Below are positions 35,109 through 44,516 of a stretch of DNA of 64,000 nt, one piece after another. The notes under the pieces are model-generated. The model saw only the letters and a program-made list of their open reading frames with translations, did no database searches and had not been told where the DNA came from. The number at the start of each line of letters is the position of its first letter. The stretch's first letter is position 1. Both the position numbers and the translations under genes were made by a program. Source of the DNA: Kordiimonadaceae bacterium (GTDB lineage Bacteria > Pseudomonadota > Alphaproteobacteria > Sphingomonadales > Emcibacteraceae); NCBI GenBank assembly GCA_024236295.1, contig JACKKT010000011.1:25054-89053 (forward strand). Reading direction: 5' to 3'.

Positions 35109-36320
35109 ATGAATATGAGTTTACCAGACATAGATCATCTTCCGAGAGCGATTGGCCGAACGAGAAAAGACGTAACCATATTAGGCTCCACAGGGTCGAT
35201 CGGCTGTAATACTCTGGATTTGATTTCCCGCAATCCTGAAAGTTATTCAGTCAAAGCTTTAACAGCAAACCACAGTGTTGATAAGCTGGCAGAACAGGCG
35301 ATAAAATATAATGCTGAAATGGCAGTAATAGCGGATAATAACCTTTATGAAGATCTAAAGTCTGCGTTATCAGGAACCCATATAATTGCGGCAGCCGGCG
35401 AGAATGCACTGAATGATGCGGCAGAATTGCCTGCTGACCTAGTTATGTCATCAATTGTTGGAGCAGCAGGACTTCGTCCTACTTTAACCGCTATTAGACG
35501 TGGAGCAACAATTGCTCTGGCGAATAAAGAATGCCTTGTCTGTGCGGGTGACTTCATGATGGAACAAGTTGAAGAATTTGGTGCTACTATGTTGCCGGTA
35601 GATTCAGAACATAATGCCATATTCCAGATTTTTGATTTTGAAAATCCAAATAATATTGAAAAAGTTATTCTAACAGCATCGGGTGGACCGTTCTGGAATT
35701 GTGAGATTTCAGATATGGCAACAATTACGCCTGAACAGGCAATAAATCATCCGAATTGGTCAATGGGAGCCAAGATATCCATTGACAGTGCGACGATGAT
35801 GAACAAAGGACTGGAACTTATTGAGGCCTACTATCTTTTTCCTGTAGAAAAAGATCAATTGGAAATTATTATACACCCAGAATCTATTATTCACAGTATG
35901 GTTTCCTATATGGATGGCTCAGTTCTTGCGCAACTTGGTACGCCAGATATGAGAACACCGATATCCTATGCGTTAGCTTGGCCAGATAGAATGAAGACGC
36001 CTTCAAAAAAACTTGATTTGACCGAAGTTGGACGTCTTAATTTTATTAAGCCGGATGAAGAGAAGTTCCCAGCACTTAATATTACACGACAGGTGTTGCA
36101 AAATGGCGGAAGTGCGCCTACTATCCTCAACGCTTCCAATGAAGTTGCTGTTTATGCTTTTCTTGAAGGAAAAATAAAATTCCTGGATATTGCAAGAATT
36201 GTTGAGGAAACTCTTGAAAAAATCAGTTTCCATAAGATGACAAGCCTGAGCGAAGTGCATGAAGTGGATGAGAATGCGCGTAGAGTTGCGCAAGAGATAA
36301 TAACTGGAATGGGCATGTAA
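35109..36320 (+). CDS. dxr: 1-deoxy-D-xylulose 5-phosphate reductoisomerase
   Basis: Second step of the MEP isoprenoid pathway, producing 2-C-methyl-D-erythritol 4-phosphate with NADPH. The N-terminal nucleotide fold begins TILGSTGSIGCNTLDLI, the metal and substrate loop is LPVDSEHNAIFQ, and the flexible active-site region is NHPNWSMGAKISIDSATMMNKGLE. LANKECLVCAGD is the conserved core strand. Length is 403 residues, with an N-terminal tail of about 20 residues. Met3 (35115) is an alternative start. The gene ends one base before rseP. Confidence 0.96.
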   Translation: MNMSLPDIDHLPRAIGRTRKDVTILGSTGSIGCNTLDLISRNPESYSVKALTANHSVDKLAEQAIKYNAEMAVIADNNLYEDLKSALSGTHIIAAAGENALNDAAELPADLVMSSIVGAAGLRPTLTAIRRGATIALANKECLVCAGDFMMEQVEEFGATMLPVDSEHNAIFQIFDFENPNNIEKVILTASGGPFWNCEISDMATITPEQAINHPNWSMGAKISIDSATMMNKGLELIEAYYLFPVEKDQLEIIIHPESIIHSMVSYMDGSVLAQLGTPDMRTPISYALAWPDRMKTPSKKLDLTEVGRLNFIKPDEEKFPALNITRQVLQNGGSAPTILNASNEVAVYAFLEGKIKFLDIARIVEETLEKISFHKMTSLSEVHEVDENARRVAQEIITGMGM

Positions 36321-36321
36321 T

Positions 36322-37443
36322 ATGGATTATTTATTCTCGGCTATACAGCCTGCATTAGCATTTCTTATTATTCTGACTGTGCTTGTTTTTGTGCATGAGT
36401 GGGGCCACTTTATTGTGGCAAAACTATGTGGTGTAAAAGTGGAAGTATTTTCAATAGGATTTGGTCCAGAAATTACAGGATTTTATGATCGTCATGGTAC
36501 GCGTTGGAAAATCAGTTGGATTCCTCTTGGTGGTTATGTGAAATTTTTTGGTGATGCAACGGAATCAAGTGCCCCGTCACATGAATTGCTTGATATGAGT
36601 GAAGAAGAGAAAAAAGTTTCATTTCACCATAAAAATTTATTACAGAAATCGGCCATTGTTTTTGCAGGGCCAGCTATTAATTTTCTTTTTGCTATCTTAA
36701 TTTTTGCCGGAATGCTTATTTCTTATGGAAAGCTGGTTTATGAACCAGTTGTTGGTGAGGTGATTGCAGAAGGAGCCGCTGAAAAAGCTGGTATTATAGC
36801 AGGTGACCGCATTATTGAAATTGATGGTACACCGGTTACAGCTTTTCGTGATATCAGTAAACATCTGGCGTTGAAAGTTGATGATGAAATATCCTTAATT
36901 ATTCTTAGAAATGGCCAGAATTTGTCGCTTAATTTTCCTCTAAAAACTGTAGAAATTAAGAATTTTCTTGGTGAAGATAAAAAAATATACCAAATCGGCA
37001 TCAGAAATGATCCTGCAGAACGAAAAATAATTCATTTTGGTGTTTTTGGTGCAATCTGGGAAGCAACAGGCGAAATTAAAGATCTGACCTATGCTAACCT
37101 TATGGGCCTGGGACAAATTATAATAGGAGACCGCTCAGCAAAGGAACTCGGTGGACCTATTGCTATTGCTCGGGTGGCTGGGAAAGCAGCTGAATTTGGG
37201 TTGGTGGAATTTTTAAATATCATGGCAATGGTTTCTATGGGATTAGGGTTAATAAATCTTTTCCCGATACCAATGCTTGACGGCGGACATTTGCTATATT
37301 ACGCGATTGAAGCAGTTAGAAGAGAAAAAATGAGTCTTAAAGCGCAAGAAATTGGTTTCAAGATTGGGGCTGCTGTAGTATTAAGCCTGATGGTTTTTGT
37401 CTTCTATAATGACATTTCGGCAATTATTGATCTGGTCGGATAA
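36322..37443 (+). CDS. rseP: Site-2 zinc metalloprotease RseP
   Basis: Intramembrane protease that cleaves anti-sigma factors and remnant signal peptides. The zinc motif HEWGH lies at residues 25-29 in the first membrane helix; the second active-site motif NLFPIPMLDGGHLLYY is near residues 312-327. One PDZ domain is evident at about residues 128-200 (EGAAEKAGIIAGDRIIEIDGTPV). A single PDZ domain in 373 residues is the common alphaproteobacterial form, where E. coli RseP has two. It precedes bamA, as in most proteobacteria. Confidence 0.95.
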   Translation: MDYLFSAIQPALAFLIILTVLVFVHEWGHFIVAKLCGVKVEVFSIGFGPEITGFYDRHGTRWKISWIPLGGYVKFFGDATESSAPSHELLDMSEEEKKVSFHHKNLLQKSAIVFAGPAINFLFAILIFAGMLISYGKLVYEPVVGEVIAEGAAEKAGIIAGDRIIEIDGTPVTAFRDISKHLALKVDDEISLIILRNGQNLSLNFPLKTVEIKNFLGEDKKIYQIGIRNDPAERKIIHFGVFGAIWEATGEIKDLTYANLMGLGQIIIGDRSAKELGGPIAIARVAGKAAEFGLVEFLNIMAMVSMGLGLINLFPIPMLDGGHLLYYAIEAVRREKMSLKAQEIGFKIGAAVVLSLMVFVFYNDISAIIDLVG

Positions 37444-37459
37444 TATAAGGTAAGATTTA

Positions 37460-39814
37460 GTGGTATCAAAAATATATAAACTTATTAGTATCTGTTTAAT
37501 TGCCATATTTACTCAATTAAGTTTGATAGGCTTGGTTTTTGCACAGGAAACGCCGCTTTCCGAGGAACCTGGTATCGTTATTTCTAGCATTGAGGTAATC
37601 GGAAACCAGAGAATTGAAAAAAGTACTATTGAATCCTACCTTCTGATTAACGTTGGTGATGCATATACTGAGCAACTAGGAGATGCATCTCTTAAACGTT
37701 TATACAATACAGGATTATTTTCTGATGTGGATGTTGGCCGCCGGGGAACAACCCTGGTTGTTACTGTATCCGAGAATCCGATCATCAACAGGATCGTTTT
37801 TGAAGGTAATAAATATAAAGATGATGACGATTTATACGAAGAAATTCAACTGCGACCACGGATTGTATTCTCACGTGCTAAAGTAAGAGCCGATGTACAA
37901 CGCATTCTTGAAATATATAGAAGAGGTGGTCGTTTTGCTGCTGCTGTTGACCCTAAAATTATTCAGCTTGAGCAAAACAGGGTTAACCTCGTATTTGAAA
38001 TTTCTGAAGGCGCTAAAAGTGTCATCGGTAAAATTAACTTTATGGGTAACAAAGTTTTTAATAATAACATTCTCCGTGAAAAGATGGTTTCCGTCGAAAG
38101 CCGTTGGTGGAAATTCCTGGCATCAGAGGATACATATGATCCAGATCGATTAAATTATGATAAACAATTACTTAGAGATTTTTATCGTGAGCAGGGCTAT
38201 GCCGACTTCAGAATCACATCCGCTGTAGCAGAACTTTCACCAGATAAAAAATTCTTCTTTATAAACATTTCAGTTGAAGAAGGAGAATTATATTCATTCG
38301 GGGATATTTCTATTGAAAGTGAAATTGAAGAACTAGATCCTGAATTCCTCATGCCGGCACTATATACTAAAAAAGGTCAGCAGTATGATTCATCAGCTAT
38401 TGATACAACCGTAGAGATATTAACTGAGATTGCGGGGCTCAGAGGTTATGCTTTTGTGGATATCAGGCCGCAGGTCAGGCGAAACCGCGCTGAGCGAACT
38501 GTAGATATTGTTTATGTTATTAATGAAACGCCTCGTGTTTACGTGGAAGAGATTAAAATTATTGATAATGTAAGAACTCATGACAAAGTTATAAGACGAG
38601 AATTGAATCTGATTGAAGGGGATGCTTATAATTCTCAAAAGGTAAAAAGATCCGAAGTAAGGGTAAGGGCACTACAGTTCTTTAAAGAAGTAACAATTGA
38701 ACAAATTGAAGGGTCTGCTGCTGATAAGACTGTTCTTGAAATTACGGTTGAGGAACAACCGACAGGTGAATTATCGGCAGGATTAGGCTTTTCAAGCTAT
38801 GAAGGCTTGCTGGTTAATTTTAGTGTTGCGGAAAGAAATTTACTTGGTAAAGGTCAGTTCGTTAGACTAGGTGCGGACGTTTCGAAGAGGCGTAAACAGT
38901 TAGAACTTGGCTTCACAGAACCTTACTTTCTTAATAGAAGGCTTGCTGTTGGTGCCGATATTTTCCTAAGAGACATTAATTTTATCGAAAGCGGATTTAG
39001 GCAAAAAACCGTTGGTACAACAATTCGTTCAGGATTCCCACTTACAGAATATGTAATCATGAACTTATCATACGGTCTTACTAAAGATACTGTTTTAACC
39101 AGTTTTTTCACAGAAAGCCCTTATATATTAGGTAATAACGGTAATTATATTACATCATTCGTTAGTTATGGTTTCTCATACAATACACTTGATTACCCGC
39201 AAAAACCGAACCGTGGTCAATTATTAATAATTAATCAGGAACTTGCCGGATTGGGTGGAAATGAAAAATATATTAAAACAACCGCTCAATATGATATTTA
39301 TATTCCGGTATATAAAGCATGGGTATTTAATGTGGGCTTACAGGGTGGCCACATTGAAGGATTAGGTAAAGATATAAGACTTAATAAAAGATTTTTCCTA
39401 GGAAACCCAAAAATTAGAGGTTTTAAAGAAGCTGGATTAGGACCAAGGGAATGGCAGTCATCATTCCAGGAATTATATTCAGGATATACTTTAGGTGGGA
39501 ATACTTTTTATACAGCGAGAGCTGAAATGTTTATTCCACTTGGAGGGGGTGCGAGAGACCTTGGAATTGAAGCAAGTGCCTATGTTGATGCAGGCGCACT
39601 ATTTAACGTAGATGCAGAAGATAGTTTGACCTCAGCATCAGGCGTGGTATATAGCAAGCTTGGAGATACACCAAAGCCTAGGGTATCGATTGGTGTTGGT
39701 TTCTCTTGGAAATCACCTTTTGGTCCATTTAGAATTGATTTGGCCAAAGCAATCAGAAGTCAACCTAGTGATGAAACGGAATTTTTCCAATTTAATGTCG
39801 GAACGAGATTTTAA
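37460..39814 (+). CDS. bamA: Outer membrane protein assembly factor BamA
   Basis: Central beta-barrel of the BAM complex that inserts outer-membrane proteins. A signal peptide ends near residue 29 (GLVFAQE), five POTRA repeats extend to about residue 370, and the rest is the 16-stranded barrel, including the conserved IRGFKEAGLGPRE loop and a C-terminal strand ending in Phe (FNVGTRF). The start codon is GTG at 37460, preceded by AAGGTAAG. The 784-residue length is usual. skp begins one base after the stop. In most alphaproteobacteria lpxD would come next; here it does not. Confidence 0.96.
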   Translation: MVSKIYKLISICLIAIFTQLSLIGLVFAQETPLSEEPGIVISSIEVIGNQRIEKSTIESYLLINVGDAYTEQLGDASLKRLYNTGLFSDVDVGRRGTTLVVTVSENPIINRIVFEGNKYKDDDDLYEEIQLRPRIVFSRAKVRADVQRILEIYRRGGRFAAAVDPKIIQLEQNRVNLVFEISEGAKSVIGKINFMGNKVFNNNILREKMVSVESRWWKFLASEDTYDPDRLNYDKQLLRDFYREQGYADFRITSAVAELSPDKKFFFINISVEEGELYSFGDISIESEIEELDPEFLMPALYTKKGQQYDSSAIDTTVEILTEIAGLRGYAFVDIRPQVRRNRAERTVDIVYVINETPRVYVEEIKIIDNVRTHDKVIRRELNLIEGDAYNSQKVKRSEVRVRALQFFKEVTIEQIEGSAADKTVLEITVEEQPTGELSAGLGFSSYEGLLVNFSVAERNLLGKGQFVRLGADVSKRRKQLELGFTEPYFLNRRLAVGADIFLRDINFIESGFRQKTVGTTIRSGFPLTEYVIMNLSYGLTKDTVLTSFFTESPYILGNNGNYITSFVSYGFSYNTLDYPQKPNRGQLLIINQELAGLGGNEKYIKTTAQYDIYIPVYKAWVFNVGLQGGHIEGLGKDIRLNKRFFLGNPKIRGFKEAGLGPREWQSSFQELYSGYTLGGNTFYTARAEMFIPLGGGARDLGIEASAYVDAGALFNVDAEDSLTSASGVVYSKLGDTPKPRVSIGVGFSWKSPFGPFRIDLAKAIRSQPSDETEFFQFNVGTRF

Positions 39815-39815
39815 G

Positions 39816-40430
39816 ATGAATAAAATTATGAATGTAAAAAATATATCAACTGCACTGCTTTCGATACTGACAGTGTTAATTTTAAACAATGTTGCATTTT
39901 CGCAAGAGATACCAGTTGCGAAAATCATCGTGATTGATAACAGGGTGATCAGCACAAATGCTGCAGTTGCTAAAGATATAAACAGACAAACTGCGCAAAT
40001 TAAAGCAACGATGGAAGCAGAACTCCAGACAAAGGAAAATGCATTAAGAGCTGAGCAGGAAGATCTAAAAACAAAAATTAATATTATTCCGCAAGAATCT
40101 TATAATCAGTTGCAACAGGCCTTTCAGGTTAAAGTTAACCAATATCAGCAGGAAGTGCAGATTAAAAGTCGCCAGCTGGAGACAGCGATCGTAAATGCAA
40201 ATAATGCTATTGAAAGAGAATTAAAACCAATTTTGCAAAAAATTCTGAAAGATACTGGCGCGACAATGATGTTGGATAAAAATCTAATTAGAGAACAAAT
40301 TCCGGGCCTTGACGTTACCACCAGAGTTATTGAGCAGCTTGATCTTGTAATGCCTTCGACTACGGTTACTTTGCCGCCGCTTCCTGAAGCAGCACCTGCT
40401 GCAGGAGCTCAGGCGCCGCAAGGCAATTAA
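39816..40430 (+). CDS. skp: OmpH/Skp-family periplasmic chaperone
   Basis: Holdase that protects unfolded outer-membrane proteins on the way to BamA. The 204-residue product has a signal peptide ending about residue 28 (VAFSQE), a short beta core with the family motif KIIVIDNRVIS, and a long coiled coil rich in Gln, Glu and Lys (about residues 50-140). The C-terminal segment GATMMLDKNLI is also typical of OmpH-like proteins; a Pro/Ala-rich tail follows. I start it at the ATG at 39816, directly after bamA; the ATG at 39828 is a possible alternative. A terminator follows. Confidence 0.9.
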   Translation: MNKIMNVKNISTALLSILTVLILNNVAFSQEIPVAKIIVIDNRVISTNAAVAKDINRQTAQIKATMEAELQTKENALRAEQEDLKTKINIIPQESYNQLQQAFQVKVNQYQQEVQIKSRQLETAIVNANNAIERELKPILQKILKDTGATMMLDKNLIREQIPGLDVTTRVIEQLDLVMPSTTVTLPPLPEAAPAAGAQAPQGN

Positions 40431-40446
40431 AAATACATATCTGAAG

Positions 40447-40480
40447 AAAAAAACCTGTCATTTGTGGCAGGTTTTTTTTA
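40447..40480 (+). terminator. Intrinsic terminator after skp
   Basis: An A tract, the stem CCTGTCA/TGGCAGG with a TTTG loop (40454-40460 and 40465-40471) and an eight-base T tract. This closes the bamA-skp transcript and separates it from fabZ. Confidence 0.85.
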
Positions 40481-40551
40481 TTGAGGCTTTTAAATTTTTT
40501 TCAACTTATTATACTGGGCTAAACAAAAATTATAATGGAAGATCAATTACA

Positions 40552-41004
40552 ATGTCTCTTGAAAAAGTTGAAGATATTGACACAAATAAAATTAAGGAAT
40601 TAATTCCTCACCGTTACCCAATGCTACTGGTCGACAAACTGTGCGACATAAGCCCTGGTGAAAGTGCGGTTGGAAAAAAAGGTGTCACTATAAACGAACC
40701 GTTTTTTCAGGGTCATTTCCCTGAAAAACCAGTAATGCCTGGTGTGTTGATAATTGAGTCTATGGCGCAAACAGCCGCCGCTTTGGTTATGCTTAGTCTG
40801 GGTGAGGATGCAAAAGGTAAGCTTGTATATTTTATGTCAATTGATGGCGCCAAATTCAGAAAGCCTGTGGAACCTGGAGATATGCTGGAGCTTCATGTTC
40901 AGAAAGAACAGAGTCGAAGAAATATTTGGCGATTTTCTGCTCAAGGTAAAGTAGACGGAGCCGTTGTCGCAGAGGCCACATTTACAGCAATGATAGCGAA
41001 TTAA
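40552..41004 (+). CDS. fabZ: 3-hydroxyacyl-ACP dehydratase FabZ
   Basis: Dehydrates 3-hydroxyacyl-ACP in fatty acid elongation. The hot-dog-fold active site is intact: His55 in QGHFPEKPVMPG and Glu69 in IIESMAQ. I start it at the ATG at 40552 (MSLEKVEDIDTNKIKELIPHRYPML, 150 residues); the frame is open back to the skp terminator, but that stretch is not coding. A terminator lies upstream, so fabZ needs its own promoter; TATACT at 40510-40515 is a possible -10 without a good -35. In most alphaproteobacteria fabZ is flanked by lpxD and lpxA, which are absent here. Confidence 0.95.
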   Translation: MSLEKVEDIDTNKIKELIPHRYPMLLVDKLCDISPGESAVGKKGVTINEPFFQGHFPEKPVMPGVLIIESMAQTAAALVMLSLGEDAKGKLVYFMSIDGAKFRKPVEPGDMLELHVQKEQSRRNIWRFSAQGKVDGAVVAEATFTAMIAN

Positions 41005-41010
41005 TTGTTA

Positions 41011-41409
41011 ATGTCTGAAAATTTTAGAATGCTCCATACCATGATCCGGGTTAAAAACCTGGATGAATCCATTGACTTTTATTGCAATTTTTTAAAAATG
41101 AAGTTGTTGAGAAAAAAGGATTACCCCGAAGGTAAATTTACATTAGCCTTTGTCGGTTACGGTGTTGAGGAAAGTAATACGGTTGTTGAGCTTACTTATA
41201 ACTGGGACAGGGAAGAAAGTTATGACCTAGGCAATGGTTTTGGCCATCTGGCTCTTGGCGTACCGGATATTTATAAAACCTGTACAGAACTTGAAAAGGC
41301 AGGCGTTGAAATACCGAGGCCTCCGGGTCCTATGAAGCATGGCAAGACTGTTATTGCCTTTATTAAAGATCCTGATGGGTATATGATTGAGCTTATTGAG
41401 AAAAAATAA
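41011..41409 (+). CDS. gloA: Lactoylglutathione lyase (glyoxalase I)
   Basis: Converts the methylglyoxal-glutathione hemithioacetal to S-lactoylglutathione. The 132-residue protein matches the E. coli-type enzyme in length and shows all four metal ligands: His9 (RMLHTMIRV), Glu60 (TVVELTYNWD), His79 (GFGHLALGV) and Glu127 (GYMIELIEKK). The short form without the extra loops suggests the nickel-dependent class. The ATG at 41011 lies six bases after the fabZ stop, without a strong ribosome binding site; the upstream in-frame TTG is unlikely. It ends just before a bidirectional terminator. Confidence 0.94.
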   Translation: MSENFRMLHTMIRVKNLDESIDFYCNFLKMKLLRKKDYPEGKFTLAFVGYGVEESNTVVELTYNWDREESYDLGNGFGHLALGVPDIYKTCTELEKAGVEIPRPPGPMKHGKTVIAFIKDPDGYMIELIEKK

Positions 41410-41440
41410 AAAACCCGGCTTATAATGCCGGGTTTTGTTT
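41409..41440. terminator. Bidirectional terminator between gloA and gltA
   Basis: The perfect 10-bp stem AAAACCCGGC / GCCGGGTTTT (41410-41419 and 41427-41436) has a 7-nt loop, with T-rich sequence after it on both strands. It lies between the convergent ends of gloA and gltA and can serve both. Confidence 0.85.
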
Positions 41441-41460
41441 TGTTGGTATATATAATTTGA

Positions 41461-42774
41461 TCAACGTTTGTCGATACTGACATACTGGCGCTCTGTTTCA
41501 CCAATAAAGAGCTGACGTGGACGACCAATTTTCTGGGTAGGATCCTCAATCATTTCAATCCATTGTGACACCCAGCCAACAGTACGGGCAAGTGCAAACA
41601 ATACTGTAAACATTTCAGTCGGGAAGCCCATGGCTTTTAAGATAATACCTGAATAGAAGTCCACATTTGGATAAAGTTTCTTTTCAATGAAATATGGGTC
41701 TTCAAGGGCAATTCGCTCAAGTTCTTTGGCCACTTCAAGAAGCGGATCATTGATGCCAAGCTCACCAAGAACTTCATTAGCAGCCTGTTGAAGAACTTTG
41801 GCACGTGGATCAAAGTTTTTATAAACGCGGTGTCCAAATCCCATAAGACGGAATGGATCGTTTTTATCCTTTGCTTTCTCAATATATTCCGGAATTCTGT
41901 CAACAGTTCCAATCTCACTTAGCATTTTAAGGCAGGCTTCATTGGCACCACCATGAGCAGGCCCCCATAGAGAGGCAATACCGGCAGCAATACAGGCAAA
42001 TGGATTAGCCCCTGACGAGCCGGCAAGGCGAACAGTTGATGTTGATGCGTTTTGTTCGTGATCAGCATGCAGAATAAAGATTTTATCCATTGCGTTGGCC
42101 AGGATTGGATTTACTTTATACTCTTCACAACTTGGAACACCAAAAGTCATATAAAGAAAGTTTTCTGCATAATTAAGATCATTGCGGGGATAGACAAACG
42201 GTTGACCAATTGAATATTTGTAAGTCATCGCAGCAATCGTTGGGATTTTTGCAATTAATCTGTTGGAAGCCACCCTGCGTTGCTCTGGATCGTTAATATC
42301 TGTGCTGTCATGATAAAAAGCTGACATTGCGCCAACAACACCACACATAATAGCCATCGGGTGAGCATCACGGCGGAAACCGCCAAAGAATTTGCTAAGT
42401 TGTTCATGAACCATTGTATGATAGGTAATGGCATGTTTAAATTCTGCATCCTGCTGTTTGTTTGGAAGTTCCCCGTTTAACAACAAATAGGCAACTTCAA
42501 GAAAATCACTTTTCTCAGCTAGCTGGTCAATCGGATACCCGCGATAAAGTAATTCACCTTTATCACCATCAATATAGGTTATGGCGCTTTCACAGCTTGC
42601 TGTTGATGTAAAACCTGGATCAAATGTGAACATGCCGGTATCACGGTAAAGTGTACGGATATCTATGACATCTGGTCCGGTTGAGCCGCCATAAATTGGC
42701 AGTTCAAAAGTATTCCCGCGAACTGTTAATGAGGCCGTATCTGATGCCACAGTTTTTTTATATTTTTCTTCCAT
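41461..42774 (-). CDS. gltA: Citrate synthase
   Basis: Condenses acetyl-CoA with oxaloacetate at the entry of the TCA cycle. It is the large type II, NADH-sensitive form: 437 residues, with the catalytic segment ILHADHEQNASTSTVRLAGSSGANPFA, the WGPAHGGANEA stretch and GFGHRVYKNFDPRA, and the catalytic Asp in NVDFYSGI. I start it at the ATG at 42774 (MEEKYKKTVASDT) because GGATGGAG lies just upstream; the open frame continues 14 codons further without conservation. It is downstream of gltX on the minus strand with a 126-base gap. Confidence 0.97.
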   Translation of the reverse strand: MEEKYKKTVASDTASLTVRGNTFELPIYGGSTGPDVIDIRTLYRDTGMFTFDPGFTSTASCESAITYIDGDKGELLYRGYPIDQLAEKSDFLEVAYLLLNGELPNKQQDAEFKHAITYHTMVHEQLSKFFGGFRRDAHPMAIMCGVVGAMSAFYHDSTDINDPEQRRVASNRLIAKIPTIAAMTYKYSIGQPFVYPRNDLNYAENFLYMTFGVPSCEEYKVNPILANAMDKIFILHADHEQNASTSTVRLAGSSGANPFACIAAGIASLWGPAHGGANEACLKMLSEIGTVDRIPEYIEKAKDKNDPFRLMGFGHRVYKNFDPRAKVLQQAANEVLGELGINDPLLEVAKELERIALEDPYFIEKKLYPNVDFYSGIILKAMGFPTEMFTVLFALARTVGWVSQWIEMIEDPTQKIGRPRQLFIGETERQYVSIDKR

Positions 42775-42867
42775 ATGTCTCCATCCTTTTCGTATTTTCC
42801 TGATTTTAAAAGACAATTGCCTCCTAAAACATTTATTTATGAGTCTCTATACACTGTTTTCTTAAAT

Positions 42868-42900
42868 AAATTGTTTATTTTTTGTGAAATTAAACAATTT
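42868..42900 (-). terminator. Weak AT-rich terminator-like hairpin after gltX
   Basis: A perfect 10-bp inverted repeat, AAATTGTTTA and TAAACAATTT, with a 13-nt loop, starts immediately after the gltX stop codon. The stem is AT-rich, so it may terminate weakly or act as a 3'-end stabiliser. The remaining bases to gltA show no clear promoter. Confidence 0.35.
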
Positions 42901-44304
42901 TTACATCTGGTCTTTAATCCTCGCCATGCTTTCATTTTTACCAAGCCAGTCCAGGACTTCAGAAATGCCTGGTGATACGTTACTACCTGTTAATGCTGCT
43001 CTAAGCGGCTGGGCCACTTTACCAAATCCAATTTCTTCCTTTTCTACGAAATCCTCAATGGTATTTTGTAAATTATCCCGGTTCCATTCGGCTACATTTT
43101 CGAGCGCATTATAAATTTTGCTTAAAATCGGTTTTGCCTCATCATTAAGTGATTTCATTGCTTTTGGAATAATATCCAGCGGCCGTGCGGTAAATAGGAA
43201 TAAGGCACTATCCGCCAGATCAATTAAATTCTTCGCTCTGTTTTTAAGCTCGCTCAAGGCTTTTAGCAGAGTTTCTTGCTCTTGTTCAGTCAACTGGCGA
43301 TTAAGGTTTCTTTCAAGAAACGGCAGACATCCTGTCAGCAGGGTCCGGTCACTTGCGGTTTCGCGCATGTAAATGCCGTTTAAATTTTCAAGTTTATTAA
43401 AATCAAATCTTGAAGGTGACTTGCCAATAGCATCAAGATCAAACCACTCAATTGCCTGTTTTTCGGAGATCACTTCGTCATCACCATGGGCCCAGCCTAA
43501 TCTGAGCAGGTAATTTTTTAAGGCATCCGGAAGATACCCCATATCACGGTAGGCATCAACCCCCAGTGCTCCATGACGTTTTGACAATTTTGCTCCGTCC
43601 TGTCCGTGAATAAGGGGGATATGGGCATATTCCGGCAGTTCCCAACCAATGGCATTAATCAACTGTGCCTGTCTTGCAGCATTGGTTAAATGATCATCAC
43701 CCCGAATAATATGTGTTACGCCCATATCATGATCATCAACGACGACAGAAAGCATATAGGTTGGTGTCCCGTCCGCACGAAGCAGGATCATATCATCAAG
43801 TTCTTTATTATTTACTGTAACGTTACCCTGAACGTGATCTTTGATGACAATTTCACCTTCTCTGGGCGCTTTGAAGCGGATAACCGGGGCGATATCCTTT
43901 GGGGCATCGGACGGGTCACGGTCCCGCCAGCGCCCGTCATAGCCAAGCGGCAATCCCTTTGCCTTTGCGGTTTCACGCATTTCTGTAAGCTCTTCTTTCG
44001 AGCAATAGCATTTATAGGCTTTCCCTTGCGCAAGCAGTTGATGAGCAACCTCAGCATGGCGTTCACGATAATCATATTGGAAAATAATGTCGCCGTCTGC
44101 TTTAAGGCCCAGCCAATCCAGACCATCAAAGATTGCATCTACGGCTTCCTGAGTTGAGCGCTGACGGTCAGTATCTTCAATCCGGATTCTGAAATCGCCA
44201 CCATGATGACGCGTGAACAGCCAGTTAAACAGGGCTGTTCTTGCGCCGCCTATATGTAAAAATCCCGTTGGCGAGGGGGCAAATCGTGTCACTACTTTCT
44301 TCAT
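42901..44304 (-). CDS. gltX: Glutamate--tRNA ligase
   Basis: Class I synthetase charging tRNA-Glu, and in many alphaproteobacteria also tRNA-Gln, later amidated. The HIGH-type motif SPTGFLHIGGARTALFNW is at residues 11-28 and the KMSKS-type motif KLSKRHG near residue 242. A CYCSKEELTEMRETA segment follows in the connective domain. At 467 residues it is a complete non-discriminating-size bacterial enzyme. Its ATG at 44304 lies 212 bases from comEC, with which it is divergent. Confidence 0.96.
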   Translation of the reverse strand: MKKVVTRFAPSPTGFLHIGGARTALFNWLFTRHHGGDFRIRIEDTDRQRSTQEAVDAIFDGLDWLGLKADGDIIFQYDYRERHAEVAHQLLAQGKAYKCYCSKEELTEMRETAKAKGLPLGYDGRWRDRDPSDAPKDIAPVIRFKAPREGEIVIKDHVQGNVTVNNKELDDMILLRADGTPTYMLSVVVDDHDMGVTHIIRGDDHLTNAARQAQLINAIGWELPEYAHIPLIHGQDGAKLSKRHGALGVDAYRDMGYLPDALKNYLLRLGWAHGDDEVISEKQAIEWFDLDAIGKSPSRFDFNKLENLNGIYMRETASDRTLLTGCLPFLERNLNRQLTEQEQETLLKALSELKNRAKNLIDLADSALFLFTARPLDIIPKAMKSLNDEAKPILSKIYNALENVAEWNRDNLQNTIEDFVEKEEIGFGKVAQPLRAALTGSNVSPGISEVLDWLGKNESMARIKDQM

Positions 44305-44516
44305 TTGACTGTTCGTGAAGCTCCGGTAAGATTAAATCTTGAATTTCCGCAGTGACTCGTTTGAAATTCACATGATTGTGCTCAAATGATATAAATACCA
44401 ACACTGCTTGATTTTGTTGCGTTTTTACTAGCATACTATCAAGTGAAAATGGAAGCTTTTTTATTAATTATTTTAGTTTTTTTGGGGGATACAAAATTCT
44501 AAAGCTTGCGGAAAAA

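Noticed and set aside
44225..44434. A 69-codon minus-strand frame overlapping the gltX start
   Set aside because: It shares DNA with the conserved gltX N-terminus in another frame and shows no motif or ribosome binding site.
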